Shown here one piece after another: positions 63,496 through 64,000 of a stretch of 64,000 bases of DNA (the first letter of the stretch is position 1; every line of letters starts with the position of its first letter). The notes under the pieces were generated by a model. It was not told the origin of the DNA. It did not search any database and saw only the letters and a program-made list of their open reading frames with translations. Position numbers and translations under genes: made by a program. The stretch is taken from assembly GCA_016703125.1 (NCBI GenBank), contig JADJCR010000010.1:7187-71186 (forward strand), in the 5' to 3' direction. The DNA comes from Micrococcales bacterium. GTDB lineage: Bacteria > Actinomycetota > Actinomycetes > S36-B12 > UBA10799.

Positions 63496-64000
63496 GAGTC
63501 CTCCAGGACAGCGATACCGGGCAGTGTCTTGCCCTCTAGCAGTTCGAGACTGGCGCCACCGCCGGTCGAGATGTGGTCGATCGCGTCGGCGTCGATGCCG
63601 AGCAGCCGCACGGCAGCTGCCGAGTCGCCCCCGCCGACCACGGTGAAGCCTTGCGTCTGGGCCAGCGCTTGCGCCACGGTCCGGGTGCCGTGCGCGAACG
63701 GCGCCATCTCGAAGACCCCCATGGGACCGTTCCACACCGACCTGGCGAGTCCAGCACGGCCTGCGCGTACGCGGTTGCCGTCTCCGGACCGATGTCCAGG
63801 CCCTTCCAGCCGTCCGGGATCCCGTCGGTCACCCGCACCACCTCCGTGTGCGCATCAGCCGCAATGTCCTCGGCGATCACGACATCCGTCGGCAGCATCA
63901 CAGTCACGCCACGCTCGCCAGCATCCTGGAGGATCTGCAAGCAGGCGTCGACCCAGTCGGCCTCGAACAACGAGTCACCGATGGCGTGCCCCTGGGCGGC
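63492..64000 (-). CDS. pgk: phosphoglycerate kinase, C-terminal part, frameshifted; 5' end beyond window
   Basis: Only the C-terminal domain (about 170 codons) is inside the window. It starts within GHAIGDSLFEADW and shows VMLPTDVV, WKGLDIGPET, WNGPMGVFE, VGGGDSAAA and STGGGASLELLEGKTLPG, so the identity is certain. The frame is broken near 63741-63746: after AQAVLDS one base is missing, and adding it restores ARSVWNGPMG. Because pgk is normally essential, an assembly error is the likely reason. Confidence 0.95.

Overview
The window is a GC-rich chromosomal segment of an actinobacterium (Actinomycetota). Several lineage markers support this: RbpA, OpcA, a SufR-led suf operon with a Rieske gene inside it, a DUF3099 protein, and the gene order ctaA / ctaB / tkt / tal / zwf / opcA / pgl / secG / tpiA / pgk, which is typical of actinobacteria. 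GTG starts and 4-nt ATGA or GTGA start-stop overlaps are frequent. I saw no rRNA, tRNA, CRISPR array, insertion sequence or prophage, so the segment reads as core chromosome.

Layout. 1-4.8 kb: a partial alpha/beta hydrolase, a PhnZ-like HD protein, a DUF554 membrane protein, a secreted protein, a class III aminotransferase and a GNAT. 5.2-12.2 kb: an APC permease converging on a complete histidine-utilisation operon (hutH-hutU-hutI-hutG, minus strand). 12.3-23.5 kb: a secreted PPC-type protein, a polar amino-acid ABC importer (SBP, permease, ATPase), a histidine phosphatase, an AdiC-like antiporter, an ABC ATPase-TSUP-SpoU methyltransferase operon, serB and sixA. 23.5-31.7 kb: a cyanophycin locus with cyanophycinase, cyanophycin synthetase, a convergent CphA-like Mur ligase that lacks the ATP-grasp domain, and divergently from it tldD-tldE. 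31.7-39.5 kb: a DUF3099 protein, a large membrane protein, dodecin, SURF1, an SDR, an ABC exporter, a small HTH protein and an ABC-F ATPase. 39.5-40.6 kb has no gene I can support. 40.6-46.9 kb: the operon sufR-B-D-Rieske-C-S-U-T, with a candidate SufR operator at its head. 47-64 kb: a small SRPBCC/SDR pair, an ABC-2 exporter, heme A genes, an esterase, the pentose-phosphate cluster, a metallopeptidase, rbpA, secG, tpiA and the end of pgk.

How the genes fit together. The left half is rich in nitrogen metabolism: histidine breakdown, polar and basic amino-acid transport, and Asp/Arg storage as cyanophycin. The right half is housekeeping: Fe-S cluster assembly, cytochrome oxidase maturation (SURF1, heme A synthesis), the oxidative and non-oxidative pentose-phosphate pathway, and lower glycolysis.

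Two cautions. First, at least six genes (hut-linked permease, hutI, TSUP, ABC exporter, ctaA, pgk) are interrupted by single-base indels. Some of them, such as pgk, are normally essential, and several indels lie next to homopolymers. Residual sequencing or assembly error is therefore more likely than real decay. Second, two intergenic regions carry different tandem-duplicated, dyad-symmetric repeats that share one architecture; they do not look like ordinary terminators.

The most interesting candidate is the cyanophycin locus with its truncated CphA paralogue next to TldD/TldE.
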